From Pseudomonas putida (GTDB taxonomy: Bacteria > Pseudomonadota > Gammaproteobacteria > Pseudomonadales > Pseudomonadaceae): a stretch of 64,000 bases of DNA. Each line of letters opens with the position of its first letter. Position 1 is the stretch's first letter. The translations under genes and the position numbers were made by a program. This document shows, one piece after another, positions 17,334 to 26,652 of the stretch. Where the stretch lies: NCBI RefSeq assembly GCF_001941965.1, contig NZ_MKZO01000001.1:1-64000 (forward strand). Reading direction: 5' to 3'. The notes beneath the pieces are model-generated. The model was not told where the DNA came from, did not search any database, and was given only the letters and a program-made list of their open reading frames with translations.

Positions 17334-17669
17334 TCACTTCGCCATCATGCTGGTGTGGATGCTGAACATGATCCACAGCGACAGACCGACCAGCAGTGCA
17401 ATTACCAATGCAGTGAACAGGAACGACGTCACGCTGGAGCGTGCCGCTTTCGAGCTGTCCAGGTGCAGGAAGTAGTACAGGTGCACCACGATCTGGATCA
17501 CTGCGAAGGCAACGATGATCAGCAGGGTCATGTCTTTCGGCAGGGTCGGGTTCATGACCAGGGCGAAAGGAATGACGGTCAGGATCACCGACAGGATGAA
17601 GCCGATGGCATACGACTTGACGCTGCCGTGGTTGGCTTCGTCGTGGCCGTGGTTGTTTGCGTTAGCCAT
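17334..17669 (-). CDS. cyoD: Cytochrome bo3 oxidase subunit IV CyoD
   Basis: The protein has 111 residues and three hydrophobic helices (YAIGFILSVILTVIPFALVM, MTLLIIVAFAVIQIVVHLYY, LFTALVIALLVGLSLWIMFS). The N-terminus is His/Asn-rich (NNHGHDEANHGS). It is an assembly and stability subunit of the quinol oxidase. It begins directly after the cyoC stop. Confidence 0.95.
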   Translation of the reverse strand: MANANNHGHDEANHGSVKSYAIGFILSVILTVIPFALVMNPTLPKDMTLLIIVAFAVIQIVVHLYYFLHLDSSKAARSSVTSFLFTALVIALLVGLSLWIMFSIHTSMMAK

Positions 17670-18293
17670 TTACAGAACCCCCATCAGGTACACGACGGTG
17701 AACACGCAGATCCAGACCACGTCCAGGAAGTGCCAGAACAGGCTCAGGCAGCTCATGCGGGTCTTGTGGGTGGTGGTGATACCGTCCTTGTTGATCTGGT
17801 ACATCATGATCGCCATCCAGATCAGACCTGCGGTCACGTGCAGACCGTGGGTACCAACCAGGGCGAAGAAGCCAGACAGGAAGCCGCTGCGAGTAGGACC
17901 GAAGCCTTCGCTGATCAGCAGGTGGAACTCGTTGACTTCCATGCCGATGAAGCCGGCACCCAGCAGCCAGGTGACGGCCAGCCAGCCCAGCACGCCGCCC
18001 TTGTTGCCCTTGTACATCTGCAGCATGGCGAAGCCGAAGGTGATACTGGAGAACAGCAGCAGCGCGGTTTCGACCAGTACGTAGTTCAGTTCGAAGATGT
18101 CATGACCCGACGGGCCGCCGGCAAAGTTGCCGGACAGCACCGCGTAGGTCGCGAAGATCGACGCAAACAGGATGCAGTCGGTCATCAGGTACAGCCAGAA
18201 ACCGAAGACGGTCATCTCGCTGGAGTCGTGGTGGTGATCGTCATGCCCATGGTCGTGACCATGAGCATCTGCGTTGATTACATGACTGGACAT
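17670..18293 (-). CDS. cyoC: Cytochrome bo3 oxidase subunit III CyoC
   Basis: The protein has 207 residues with five helices and the subunit III signature [20 protein letters not shown]. The N-terminus has a His/Asp-rich stretch ([15 protein letters not shown]), which is longer than in E. coli CyoC and might bind metal. It lies 3 bp from cyoB. Confidence 0.95.
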   Translation of the reverse strand: MSSHVINADAHGHDHGHDDHHHDSSEMTVFGFWLYLMTDCILFASIFATYAVLSGNFAGGPSGHDIFELNYVLVETALLLFSSITFGFAMLQMYKGNKGGVLGWLAVTWLLGAGFIGMEVNEFHLLISEGFGPTRSGFLSGFFALVGTHGLHVTAGLIWMAIMMYQINKDGITTTHKTRMSCLSLFWHFLDVVWICVFTVVYLMGVL

Positions 18294-18296
18294 TGA

Positions 18297-20315
18297 TTAA
18301 ACCCGCTCAAACGATTCGACACGTGCACCGTGAGGCGCACCAGTGGCCAGACCCAGGTTCTTCATGCGCTCACCTTCGATGCGCGCCACTTCCTCGGCCG
18401 GAACCATGTAGCCCTGGTCGTCACGCGCGGCGTGGCGAACGAAGACTGCAACGGTGGCGAACAGGCTGACGCCAACCAGCCACCAGATGTGCCAGATGAA
18501 GGCAAAGCCGAAGAGGGTCAGGAACAGGCCCATGAACACACCGGTAGAGGTGTTGTTCGGCATGTGGATCGCTTCGTACTTGGCCGGAACCTTGTACGCA
18601 ACGCCCGCTTCCTTGGCTTCGTGCCAGGCATCCAGGCCGACTTTCTCAGGCATGGTGGCGAAGTTGTAGAACGCAGGTGGCGACGAAGTCGACCATTCCA
18701 GGGTACGGCCGCCCCATGGGTCGCCGGTGACGTCCATGTTGTCCTTGCGGTCGCGGATCGACACGTACAGCTGGATCAGCTGGCAAGCGATACCGAACAG
18801 GATCAGCACGGCGCCGACCACGGCTACGTACAGGTACGGTTCCCAGGCAGGGTTGTCCGAGTGGTTCAGACGACGGGTCATGCCCATGAAGCCCAGGGCG
18901 TACAGCGGCATGAAGGCCACGTAGAAGCCGGAGATCCAGAACCAGAAGGCAGCCTTGCCCCACTTCTCGTTCAGGGTGAAGCCGAAGGCTTTCGGGAACC
19001 AGAAGGCGAAGCCCGCGATGTAGCCGAATACCGCACCGCCGATGATCACGTTGTGGAAGTGCGCGATCACGAACAGGCTGTTGTGCAGCACGAAGTCAGC
19101 ACCTGGAACGGCCAGCAGAACGCCGGTCATGCCACCGATGGAGAAGGTGACCATGAAGCCCAGGGTCCAGAGTACTGGCGCGGTGAAGCGCAGGCGGCCC
19201 TGGTAGATGGTGAACAGCCAGTTGAACAGTTTTACCCCGGTCGGGATCGAAATCAGCATCGTTGCCAGACCGAAGAAGGTGTTGACGCTGGCGCCAGAAC
19301 CCATGGTGAAGAAGTGGTGCAGCCATACCGCAAAGCCCAGTACCGCGATCGCGCCCGATGCGTAGATCATCGAGTGGTGACCGAACAGGCGCTTGCCGGT
19401 GAAGGTCGAGGTAACTTCCGAGAACACGCCGAACGCCGGCAGGATCAGGATGTAAACCTCGGGGTGACCCCAGGCCCAGAACAGGTTGACGTACATCATC
19501 GGGTTCCCACCAAGCTCGTTGGTGAAGATGTGGAAGTCCAGATAACGGTCAACGGTCAGCAGAGCCAGTGCAGCGGTCAGGATCGGGAACGAAGCCACGA
19601 TCAGGACGTTCGCCCAGGTGCAGGTCCAGGTGAAGATCGGCATGTCCATCAGTTTCATGCCAGGAGCGCGCATTTTCAGCACGGTCACCAGGAAGTTCAC
19701 ACCGGTCAGCGTTGTACCCAGACCCGACAGCTGGAGTGCCCAGATGTAGTAGTCAACCCCGACACCAGGGCTGTACTGGATACCCGACAGCGGCGGGTAC
19801 GCAACCCAGCCGGTCTTGGCGAACTCGCCGACGCCCAGGGAGATGTTGACCAGCGCAACGCCGGACACCAGCAGCCAGAAGCTCAGGGAGTTGAGGAACG
19901 GGAAGGCCACGTCACGGGCGCCGATCTGCAGCGGCAGCGCCAGGTTCATCAGGCCGGTGAAGAATGGCATCGCCATGAAGATGATCATGATCACACCGTG
20001 GGCGGTGAAGATCTGGTCATAGTGTTCAGGCGGCAGGTAGCCCTCGGCGCCACCGGTGGCGGCCGCGAGCTGGGTACGCATCATGATCGCGTCGGCGAAG
20101 CCGCGGATCAGCATCAGCATGGCGACGATGATGTACATCACGCCGATTTTCTTGTGGTCGACCGAGGTCAGCCACTCGGACCAGAGGTAGGTCCACTTCT
20201 TGAAATAGGTGATTGCCGCGAACAGCGCGATACCGCCGAGCGCGATCATGGCAAGCGTCACCATGACTATCGGCTCGTGGTACGGGACCGCGTCCAGACT
20301 TAATTTACCGAACAT
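18297..20315 (-). CDS. cyoB: Cytochrome bo3 oxidase subunit I CyoB
   Basis: This 672-residue catalytic subunit has the haem-copper oxidase core. Motifs include [40 protein letters not shown] (the CuB histidine with its cross-linked Tyr) and [15 protein letters not shown] [20 protein letters not shown] (haem ligands). It reduces oxygen to water with ubiquinol and pumps protons. The length equals typical CyoB. Confidence 0.96.
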   Translation of the reverse strand: MFGKLSLDAVPYHEPIVMVTLAMIALGGIALFAAITYFKKWTYLWSEWLTSVDHKKIGVMYIIVAMLMLIRGFADAIMMRTQLAAATGGAEGYLPPEHYDQIFTAHGVIMIIFMAMPFFTGLMNLALPLQIGARDVAFPFLNSLSFWLLVSGVALVNISLGVGEFAKTGWVAYPPLSGIQYSPGVGVDYYIWALQLSGLGTTLTGVNFLVTVLKMRAPGMKLMDMPIFTWTCTWANVLIVASFPILTAALALLTVDRYLDFHIFTNELGGNPMMYVNLFWAWGHPEVYILILPAFGVFSEVTSTFTGKRLFGHHSMIYASGAIAVLGFAVWLHHFFTMGSGASVNTFFGLATMLISIPTGVKLFNWLFTIYQGRLRFTAPVLWTLGFMVTFSIGGMTGVLLAVPGADFVLHNSLFVIAHFHNVIIGGAVFGYIAGFAFWFPKAFGFTLNEKWGKAAFWFWISGFYVAFMPLYALGFMGMTRRLNHSDNPAWEPYLYVAVVGAVLILFGIACQLIQLYVSIRDRKDNMDVTGDPWGGRTLEWSTSSPPAFYNFATMPEKVGLDAWHEAKEAGVAYKVPAKYEAIHMPNNTSTGVFMGLFLTLFGFAFIWHIWWLVGVSLFATVAVFVRHAARDDQGYMVPAEEVARIEGERMKNLGLATGAPHGARVESFERV

Positions 20316-20318
20316 CTC

Positions 20319-21275
20319 TTACTCCTCTGCCCCAGCAGCTGAATGCATACTCACGTCCATCCCTTCGGTACCGGTAGTGACCGCTGCCTCTTTGTGCTCG
20401 GCCTTCTCGTGTACCACCGGCTTGCCGCGGTTCATGCCTTCGTACTTGTCGACGATGGTCTGGAACTGGTCGGCCGGCGCCACGCTGTACAGCGTGACCG
20501 GGTTGTTTTCGCTCGCTTTGGCCAACGCCTCGTACTCAGCCTTGTCCAGCTGCTTCGGCGATTGCTTGACTTCGTTCACCCACGCCTCGAAATCGGCCTG
20601 GGAGGTGGCGACTGCCTTGAACTTCATACCGGTGAAGCCGGCACCGCTGTAGTTCGCCGAGATACCGTCGAACTCGCCGTTCTCGTTGGCGATCAGGTGC
20701 AGCTTGGTGGTCATGCCGGCCATCGCGTAGATCTGGCCGCCCAGTGCAGGGATGAAGAACGAGTTCATCACGGCGTCGGAGGTCACGCGGAAGTTGACCG
20801 GAGTGTTGGCCGGGAAGACGATCTTGTTGACGGTGGCAATGCCTTGTTCCGGGTAGATGAACAGCCACTTCCAGTCCAGGGCGACCACGTCGATCTGCAC
20901 CGGCTTCACGTCGGAAACCAGCGGACGATACGGGTCCAGCTCATGGGTGGTTTTGTAGGTGACCACGCCCAGGGCGATGATGATCAGGACCGGGATGGTC
21001 CAGATCGCCACTTCGATCTTGGTCGAGTGCGACCAGTCCGGGGTGTACTTGGCAGCCTTGTTGGAAGCGCGGTACTTCCAGGCGAACGCCAGGGTCATGC
21101 AGATGACCGGAACGACCACCAGCAGCATCAGGCCGAAGGCGATCAGGATAAGGTTCTTTTGCTCAATGCCGACCTGACCCTTCGGGTCGAGCAGGGTCCA
21201 GTTGCACCCACTGAGTAAAAGCATGCCTAAAAAGGGCAGAATGCCAAACAGTCTGGGGTAACGCTTTTTACTCAT
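20319..21275 (-). CDS. cyoA: Cytochrome bo3 oxidase subunit II CyoA (lipoprotein)
   Basis: This 318-residue protein has the lipoprotein signal LGMLLLSGCNWTLL (lipobox LSGC), two helices (LILIAFGLMLLVVVPVICMT and VAIWTIPVLIIIALGVVTY), and a periplasmic cupredoxin-fold domain (LDWKWLFIYPEQGIATVNKI) without the CuA ligands, as expected for quinol oxidases. It is the first gene of the operon, with AGAGGT before the ATG. Confidence 0.95.
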   Translation of the reverse strand: MSKKRYPRLFGILPFLGMLLLSGCNWTLLDPKGQVGIEQKNLILIAFGLMLLVVVPVICMTLAFAWKYRASNKAAKYTPDWSHSTKIEVAIWTIPVLIIIALGVVTYKTTHELDPYRPLVSDVKPVQIDVVALDWKWLFIYPEQGIATVNKIVFPANTPVNFRVTSDAVMNSFFIPALGGQIYAMAGMTTKLHLIANENGEFDGISANYSGAGFTGMKFKAVATSQADFEAWVNEVKQSPKQLDKAEYEALAKASENNPVTLYSVAPADQFQTIVDKYEGMNRGKPVVHEKAEHKEAAVTTGTEGMDVSMHSAAGAEE

Positions 21276-21596
21276 CTCACGACCTCTAGATCAGCTTGCT
21301 TCAATGCAATTTGTGTTTTGGTCGCCAACACTTCTTCCTGCCTGGTGTCAGCATTTACGGGCGAATAAGGCCATACCTTGAGGAGCGACGCTGCTCGGCA
21401 TAAACCTTGGGTGGTGCGTGGTTATTGTTCTGACTTCGTGGGCAACAGGCCTGTATTTCAGACCAAGTCCATTTGGTGCGGAAAATCACGGAGGGGAGTC
21501 AGCCCGGCATCGCCGCAGGCGATGCTCGTCGAAGTCAGCAAGAAAGGCTGCGGGGCCTTTGAAACTGCGACTTGCAAGCAGTGCCGAACGGAAATT

Positions 21597-21632
21597 GGGG
21601 GCGATTGTAGATAGGTCGCCCCCCCTTGACTA
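21597..21632 (-). promoter_or_regulatory. Candidate cyo promoter inside a palindrome
   Basis: On the minus strand TAGTCA (21632-21627), 17 bases, then TACAAT (21609-21604) resembles a sigma70 promoter. The -10 is flanked by GGGGGCGA (21597-21604) and TCGCCCCC (21616-21623), an inverted repeat with 11-base spacing that could be a regulator site. Confidence 0.45.
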
Positions 21633-21755
21633 TGACTTATTGAGCAACAGTCTTTTACAGGAAGTGTAATAATCCGAGCTTAAAAGCCAGCTTCGCGACA
21701 GTTTGTCGCACCCGCTGCAATAGCTCTGAAACGCCCGTCCCACAAGGGCTGCGGG

Positions 21756-21820
21756 TTGACGCAAGTCAATCGCCCTGTGCGCACTGTGGGAAATTTCACA
21801 GCACAAGGGACTTGCGTCAA
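21756..21820. repeat. 65-bp imperfect inverted repeat with an ANR/FNR-like core
   Basis: The outer arms TTGACGCAAGTC (21756-21767) and GACTTGCGTCAA (21809-21820) are perfect complements. Inside, CCCTGTG/CACAAGG and CTGTG/CACAG also pair. The left end also reads TTGACGCAAGTCAA, a palindrome close to the FNR/ANR consensus TTGATNNNNATCAA. It begins 15 bp after the dsbB stop, with no T-tract. Confidence 0.6.
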
Positions 21821-21834
21821 AACATGACTTTTGT

Positions 21835-22341
21835 CTAACCCCGGCGGCGGTTGCGCCAGATGCCCAGCGGCACCAGGACAGCGGTCAGGACGAAGGCTAC
21901 AAGTGCCCATTGTGCAAGGGAAAGTCCCAATACAGGTGGGTATGGTGTAGAGCAGAAGCCGTCGACCTGGAACACCAGCGGCAGCACCGAAGCCAGGGGC
22001 AGGCCGTCGACGATCGGTTGCAGGGTATCGATGCCGCAACTGACGGACGGATTGGCGAGAATATAGGCGTGGTTGCCAGCAGCGGCGACGCCACCGAGGG
22101 CGCTGAGCACCACCAGGCCTTCGAACACCGTTACGCTGTGCTTGCCCGGCATGGCTGCGCCGATGAAGGCGAACAGGGCGATCAGCAGCAGCGCATAGCG
22201 TTGCAGGATGCACAGCGGGCAGGGCGCCTCGCCAAGGACGATCTGCATATAGAGTGCACCGCCGATCAGCGCCAGACAGATCACGCCCAGCAGGACCAGG
22301 AAGCGCCGTTCCCGATTCAGGCGCTGCGTTTGCTCGTTCAT
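21835..22341 (-). CDS. dsbB: Disulfide bond formation protein DsbB
   Basis: The protein has 168 residues from the ATG at 22341, which has AAGGGA six bases upstream; the ATG two codons earlier is too close to that site. Four helices are seen. The first periplasmic loop carries CPLC in GEAPCPLCILQRYALL. The second Cys pair is in SVSCGID and DGFCSTP. It reoxidises DsbA and passes electrons to quinones, fitting its place beside the cyo quinol oxidase genes. Confidence 0.93.
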   Translation of the reverse strand: MNEQTQRLNRERRFLVLLGVICLALIGGALYMQIVLGEAPCPLCILQRYALLLIALFAFIGAAMPGKHSVTVFEGLVVLSALGGVAAAGNHAYILANPSVSCGIDTLQPIVDGLPLASVLPLVFQVDGFCSTPYPPVLGLSLAQWALVAFVLTAVLVPLGIWRNRRRG

Positions 22342-22532
22342 TGCCATTCCCTTCACGTTGATTGGATCGACTCGCGGCCACGCGAAAGCCGCGGGGCGCA
22401 CAAGATGACGGTGCGCCGGCGGAAAGTCTACAGGCAGACGAGGGGTAGAAAGTGAAGTCGGCGTGAAAAACGCGGGCGCAGGGTGGGAGTGAAGAGGAAG
22501 GGGATTAACAGGGAATTAATGTGTTGAAGCTG

Positions 22533-22629
22533 AGGACCCTATCGCTGGCAAGCCAGCTCCCACAGGGTCAACACAGACCTTAAGCCTTGTGCAGTACCTG
22601 TGGGAGCTGGCTTGCCAGCGATGAGGCCC
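22533..22629. repeat. REP pair after hmp
   Basis: Inverted arms with spacer GTCAACACAGACCTTAAGCC lie just past the hmp stop (22636), between hmp and dsbB. Confidence 0.93.
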
Positions 22630-22635
22630 CTGAGA

Positions 22636-23817
22636 TCACTCCAGAGCAGCAGCCGGCCCGAAGAACTCATAGCGGCTCTGCCCTTCCGGCACCCGCAGCG
22701 CTTTCAGGTGGCGCTTCACCGCCGCCATGAAGCCTTTAGGCCCGAGGAAGTACGCATCCAGGTCGCGCTCGACCGGCAACCACTGCTCCAGCTGATCCTG
22801 GCTCAACAGCCCCAGCGCATCCCCCGGCAGGCTCACGCCGTCATCCTCGTCATAGCAATAGAAGCGCTTGAGCTGCGGATTGCGCGCCGCCAGGGCATCG
22901 ACATGCTCACGGAAGGCATGCACCCCGCCGTTGCGCGCGCAATGAATGAAGTGGACCTGCCGCCCGCTTTCCAGGGCCTTGTCGAGCATGGCCAGGGTCG
23001 GGGTGATGCCGACGCCGCCACTGATCAGCACCAGCGGCTTGTCGCCGGCCGCCAGGGTGAAGTCCCCGGCCGGCGGGAACAGGTTGATGCGGTCGCCGAC
23101 CTTGAACTGGTCATGCAGGTAGTTGGAGACCTTGCCCTGCGCCTCGCGCTTGACGCTGATGCGGTACAGGCGCCCGTCGCCCAGGGTCGACAGCGAATAG
23201 TTGCGGCGCTGCTCGACCCCATCGATCACCAGTTGCAGACCGATGTACTGCCCCGGCTCGGCCACCAGCACCGGCTGGCCATCCACCGGGGCGAAATAGA
23301 AGGAGACGATCTCGGCGCTCTCTTCGACGCGCTCCACCAGGGTGAAGGCCCGCGCACCGCGCCAGCCGCCCTTGGCCTCTTCCTTCTGCTGATACATACC
23401 CTCTTCGGCACCGATCAGGATATCCGCCAACTGCTGATAAGCCGCGCCCCAGGCCTTGAGCACTTCAGGGGTGGCGATTTCGCTGCCGAGCACTTCCTCG
23501 ATGGCGCGCAGCAGGCAGGCGCCGACGATCGGGTAGTGCTCCGGAAGAATCTGCAGGGCCACATGCTTGTTGACGATCTGCCCGACCAGCCCGCCCAGTT
23601 GCTCCAACTGGTCGATATGCCGGGCGTACATCAGCACGCCGTTGGCCAGGGCCCGGGGCTGGTCGCCGCTGGCCTGGTGCGCCTGGTTGAACAGCGGACG
23701 CACCTCGGGGTACTCGCTGAGCATCATCTTGTAGAAATGGGTAGTCAGGGCTTCACCACCGCTTTCCAACAGCGGAACGGTGGCCTTGATGATTGCACGG
23801 TCTTCGGCGGTCAACAT
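22636..23817 (-). CDS. hmp: Flavohaemoprotein Hmp (nitric oxide dioxygenase)
   Basis: The protein has 393 residues from MLTAEDRAIIKATVPLLESG at 23817. The N-terminal globin domain has its proximal His in QIVNKHVALQILPEHYPIVG. The FAD-binding barrel has RNYSLST, and the NAD domain has LVLISGGVGITPTLAMLD and YFLGPKGFM. It oxidises NO to nitrate with O2 and NADH. It is divergent from norR with three NorR-like sites between, so it is probably NorR-activated, as reported for P. aeruginosa fhp. Confidence 0.95.
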   Translation of the reverse strand: MLTAEDRAIIKATVPLLESGGEALTTHFYKMMLSEYPEVRPLFNQAHQASGDQPRALANGVLMYARHIDQLEQLGGLVGQIVNKHVALQILPEHYPIVGACLLRAIEEVLGSEIATPEVLKAWGAAYQQLADILIGAEEGMYQQKEEAKGGWRGARAFTLVERVEESAEIVSFYFAPVDGQPVLVAEPGQYIGLQLVIDGVEQRRNYSLSTLGDGRLYRISVKREAQGKVSNYLHDQFKVGDRINLFPPAGDFTLAAGDKPLVLISGGVGITPTLAMLDKALESGRQVHFIHCARNGGVHAFREHVDALAARNPQLKRFYCYDEDDGVSLPGDALGLLSQDQLEQWLPVERDLDAYFLGPKGFMAAVKRHLKALRVPEGQSRYEFFGPAAALE

Positions 23818-23869
23818 GAAACGACTCCTGAGCCTGATGGGCTTCTGGTTAAACACTGACAGGGGTGTA

Positions 23870-23886
23870 TTCAGAATCCATGCCAA
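23870..23886 (-). promoter_or_regulatory. Weak sigma54 promoter candidate for hmp
   Basis: Minus strand TTGGCATGGATTCTGAA has a good -24 element (TTGGCA) but GA instead of GC at -12. It is the best match between the NorR sites and hmp. NorR acts with sigma54, so such a promoter is expected. Confidence 0.35.
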
Positions 23887-23927
23887 GGATTAAACCCAAT
23901 GAAACCGGGCACTTGAAGACACTACGA

Positions 23928-23983
23928 GTCAAATTGACACGAAACCTGCTAGAGTCATAACGACCACAAGGAGTCATTATGAC
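23928..23983. promoter_or_regulatory. Three NorR-type binding sites between hmp and norR
   Basis: Three copies of GT-N7-AC are present: GTCAAATTGAC (23928-23938), GTCATAACGAC (23954-23964) and GTCATTATGAC (23973-23983). The last overlaps the norR start codon, which suggests autorepression. E. coli norR-norVW also has three such sites. Confidence 0.75.
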
Positions 23984-25505
23984 CTCGAAACCGCTACTCA
24001 CCGCCCTCCTCCCGCTGGTCAGCGACCTGTCCCGCGAGCTGCCCGAGCACGAGCGCTACCGTCGCCTGCTCGGTGCCATGCGTGCGCTGCTGCCCTGCGA
24101 TGCCGCAGCGTTGCTGCGCCTGGACGGCGAATGGCTGGTGCCATTGGCGGTAGACGGGCTGAGCGCCGACACCCTCGGCCGGCGCTTCCGGGTCAGCGAG
24201 CATCCGCGCTTCGCCGCCATCCTCAGCCGCAGCGATCCGACCCGCTTCGCCAGCGACAGCGAGCTGCCCGACCCTTACGATGGCCTGGTCGAGGGCCTGC
24301 ACCAGCAACTGGAAGTGCATGACTGCATGGGCTGCCCACTGTTCGTGGACGAACGTCCCTGGGGCCTGCTGACCCTCGACGCGCTGGAGCCGGAAAGCTT
24401 CCAGCAGGCCGAACTGGATTCCCTGCAAGCCTTCGCCAGCCTTGCCGCCGCCACGGTCAACGTGGCCCAGCGCATCGAAGGCCTGACCCTGCGCGCCGAG
24501 GTCTACCGCCAGGCCAGCGACCAGCAGGCCAAGGAGCTGATCGGCCAGAGCAAGGCGCACAAGCGCTTGCTGGAAGAGATCCGCCTGGTCGGCGGCAGCG
24601 ACCTGACCGTGCTGATCACCGGGGAAACCGGGGTCGGCAAGGAACTGGTGGCCCAGGCCATCCACCAGGCCTCGCCCCGCGCCGACAAGCCGCTGATCAG
24701 CCTCAACTGCGCGGCACTGCCCGACACCCTGGTGGAAAGCGAGCTGTTCGGCCACGTGCGCGGGGCCTTTACCGGGGCCGTGGGCGAGCGCCGCGGCAAG
24801 TTCGAGCTGGCCAATGGCGGCACGCTGTTCCTCGATGAAGTGGGCGAGCTGTCCCTGGTGGTCCAGGCCAAGCTGCTGCGGGTGTTACAGAGCGGCCAGT
24901 TGCAGCGCCTCGGCTCGGACCAGGAACATCGCGTCGATGTGCGCCTGATCGCCGCCACCAACCGTGATCTTGCCGAGGAAGTCCGAGCCGGCCGCTACCG
25001 GGCCGACTTCTACCACCGCCTCAGCGTCTACCCGCTGCCGGTGCCTGCCTTGCGCGAGCGTGGCCGCGACGTGTTGCTGCTGGCCGGCTATTTCCTCGAA
25101 CAGAACCGCTCGCGCATGGGCCTCAACAGCCTGCGCCTGAGCGCCGAGGCCCAGGCGGCGCTGCTGGCCTACGACTGGCCGGGGAATGTGCGGGAGCTGG
25201 AACACCTGATCGGGCGCTCGGCGCTCAAGGCCCTGGGGCAACACCATGATCGTCCGAGGATCCTGACCCTCGACGCGCCGGACCTGGACCTGCCCGGTGT
25301 CACTGCCCCGGCCAGCGCGCCGGCAAAGCCCGCTACTCTCCCCGAAAACGGCGGCGACCTGCGCCAGGCCCTCGACCACTACCAGCGCCAACTGATCGGC
25401 CAATGCCTGGAGCGCCACCAGCAGAACTGGGCCAGCGCCGCCCGCGAACTGGGCCTGGACCGTGCCAACCTCGCACGGCTGGCACGCCGCCTTGGCCTGC
25501 GCTGA
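23979..25505 (+). CDS. norR: Nitric oxide-responsive sigma54 activator NorR
   Basis: This 508-residue protein has a GAF domain at about 20-170, which in NorR holds the non-haem iron NO sensor. The AAA+ domain has Walker A GETGVGKE (214-221) and the sigma54 contact loop GAFTGA (262-267), with Walker B GGTLFLDEVGEL. A Fis-type HTH ends it (NWASAARELGLDRANLARLA). GGAG lies just before the ATG. The target here is hmp. Confidence 0.94.
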   Translation: MTSKPLLTALLPLVSDLSRELPEHERYRRLLGAMRALLPCDAAALLRLDGEWLVPLAVDGLSADTLGRRFRVSEHPRFAAILSRSDPTRFASDSELPDPYDGLVEGLHQQLEVHDCMGCPLFVDERPWGLLTLDALEPESFQQAELDSLQAFASLAAATVNVAQRIEGLTLRAEVYRQASDQQAKELIGQSKAHKRLLEEIRLVGGSDLTVLITGETGVGKELVAQAIHQASPRADKPLISLNCAALPDTLVESELFGHVRGAFTGAVGERRGKFELANGGTLFLDEVGELSLVVQAKLLRVLQSGQLQRLGSDQEHRVDVRLIAATNRDLAEEVRAGRYRADFYHRLSVYPLPVPALRERGRDVLLLAGYFLEQNRSRMGLNSLRLSAEAQAALLAYDWPGNVRELEHLIGRSALKALGQHHDRPRILTLDAPDLDLPGVTAPASAPAKPATLPENGGDLRQALDHYQRQLIGQCLERHQQNWASAARELGLDRANLARLARRLGLR

Positions 25506-25589
25506 TTTACGGATATGCTAAAGGGCTGCGTGCCGGGGTCGATAACCCGGCACAAGCTTCTGAATTCTCATCTACGCACGAAGGTTTCT

Positions 25590-26489
25590 ATGTTCTCGCA
25601 AAAAGCCCGCGCGGACTCGCTGTCGCTGCTGCTCTTCACCTTGCGCAGCGGCAAGCTGATGGCGATCAACCTGCTCAAGGTCAGCGAGATCATTCCCTGT
25701 CCGCCCTTGACCCGCCTGCCCGAAGCCCATCCCCACGTCAAAGGCGTGGCGACCCTGCGCGGCAACTCGCTGCCGGTGATCGACCTGTCCCGGGCCATCG
25801 GCGAACGACCGCTGGCCGACCCCAATGGCGGCTGCCTGATCGTCACCGATATCAGCCGCTCCAAGCAGGGCCTGCATGTCCAGGCGGTGGCGCGCATCGT
25901 CCACTGCAAGAGCACCGACATCCGTCCGCCGCCCTATGGTTCGGGGGAAAAGTCGTTCATCACCGGGGTAACCCGGATCGACGACACCCTGGTCCAGGTG
26001 CTGGATATCGAAAAAGTCATCCACACTATCGCCCCGGTGCATCACCAGGACGCGCCGTCGCAGCTCAGCGAAGAGGACGCGACCATCCTCAAGGCAACCA
26101 ACATACTGGTGGTGGATGACAGCCAGGTTGCCTTGCAGCAGTCGATCTACACCCTGCGCGGGCTGGGCCTGGAGTGCCACACGGCGCGCAGTGCCAAGGA
26201 CGCGATCGCGGTGCTGCTCGACCTGCAGGGCACCGACCAGGAAATCGACGTGGTGGTCTCGGATATCGAGATGTCGGAGATGGATGGGTACGCGTTCACC
26301 CGCACCCTGCGCGAGACGCCGGACTTCCAGCATCTTTATGTGCTGCTGCATACCTCGCTGGACAGTGCGATGAACAGTGAAAAGGCCAAGGCGGCGGGGG
26401 CGAATGCGGTGTTGACCAAGTTCTCTTCGCCGGAGTTGACGGACTGTTTGATCGTTGCGGCGCGGACTGTGGCCTTCACCGAGAGATAA
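25590..26489 (+). CDS. cheV: Chemotaxis coupling protein CheV
   Basis: The protein has 299 residues from MFSQKARADSLSLLLFTLRS at 25590. The CheW-like domain spans 8-160 (LMAINLLKVSEIIPCPPLTR, GVATLRGNSLPVIDLSRAIG). The receiver domain spans 170-295, with acidic pocket ILVVDDSQ, phospho-Asp in VVVSDIEMSEMDGY and Lys in AVLTKF. It couples receptors to CheA. The frame is open from 25515 but upstream residues are not CheV-like. Confidence 0.93.
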   Translation: MFSQKARADSLSLLLFTLRSGKLMAINLLKVSEIIPCPPLTRLPEAHPHVKGVATLRGNSLPVIDLSRAIGERPLADPNGGCLIVTDISRSKQGLHVQAVARIVHCKSTDIRPPPYGSGEKSFITGVTRIDDTLVQVLDIEKVIHTIAPVHHQDAPSQLSEEDATILKATNILVVDDSQVALQQSIYTLRGLGLECHTARSAKDAIAVLLDLQGTDQEIDVVVSDIEMSEMDGYAFTRTLRETPDFQHLYVLLHTSLDSAMNSEKAKAAGANAVLTKFSSPELTDCLIVAARTVAFTER

Positions 26490-26504
26490 TTTTTTGCTGC
26501 TGAT

Positions 26505-26588
26505 GGCCTCATCGCTGGCAAGCCAGCTCCCACAGGGTCCGTGTGCGCCGCTGGACCTGTGGGAGCTGGCTTGCCAGCGATGAGGCCC
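26505..26588. repeat. REP pair after cheV
   Basis: Inverted arms with spacer GTCCGTGTGCGCCGCTGGAC. The spacer words GCGCCGCTGGACCTGTGGG are shared with the copy at 49612. Confidence 0.93.
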
Positions 26589-26652
26589 GAAAGAACAATA
26601 CAAAGAAGATCAGGCATACTCCGGCACTCAGCCCCAGAGGAGCCACTTCCCC

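Larger units (their letters stand above)
21276..21834. other. 559-bp gene-free region upstream of cyoA and downstream of dsbB
   Basis: No credible coding frame is present: short open frames here lack ribosome sites and typical codon use. It contains a candidate cyo promoter within an operator-like palindrome (21597-21632) and a 65-bp imperfect inverted repeat next to the dsbB stop (21756-21820). A promoter at the first site would give cyoA a leader of about 320 nt. Confidence 0.7.

Noticed and set aside
21378..21669. Two short plus-strand open frames upstream of cyoA
   Set aside because: No ribosome site, unusual composition, mutual overlap and no recognisable domain; the region reads better as regulatory DNA.
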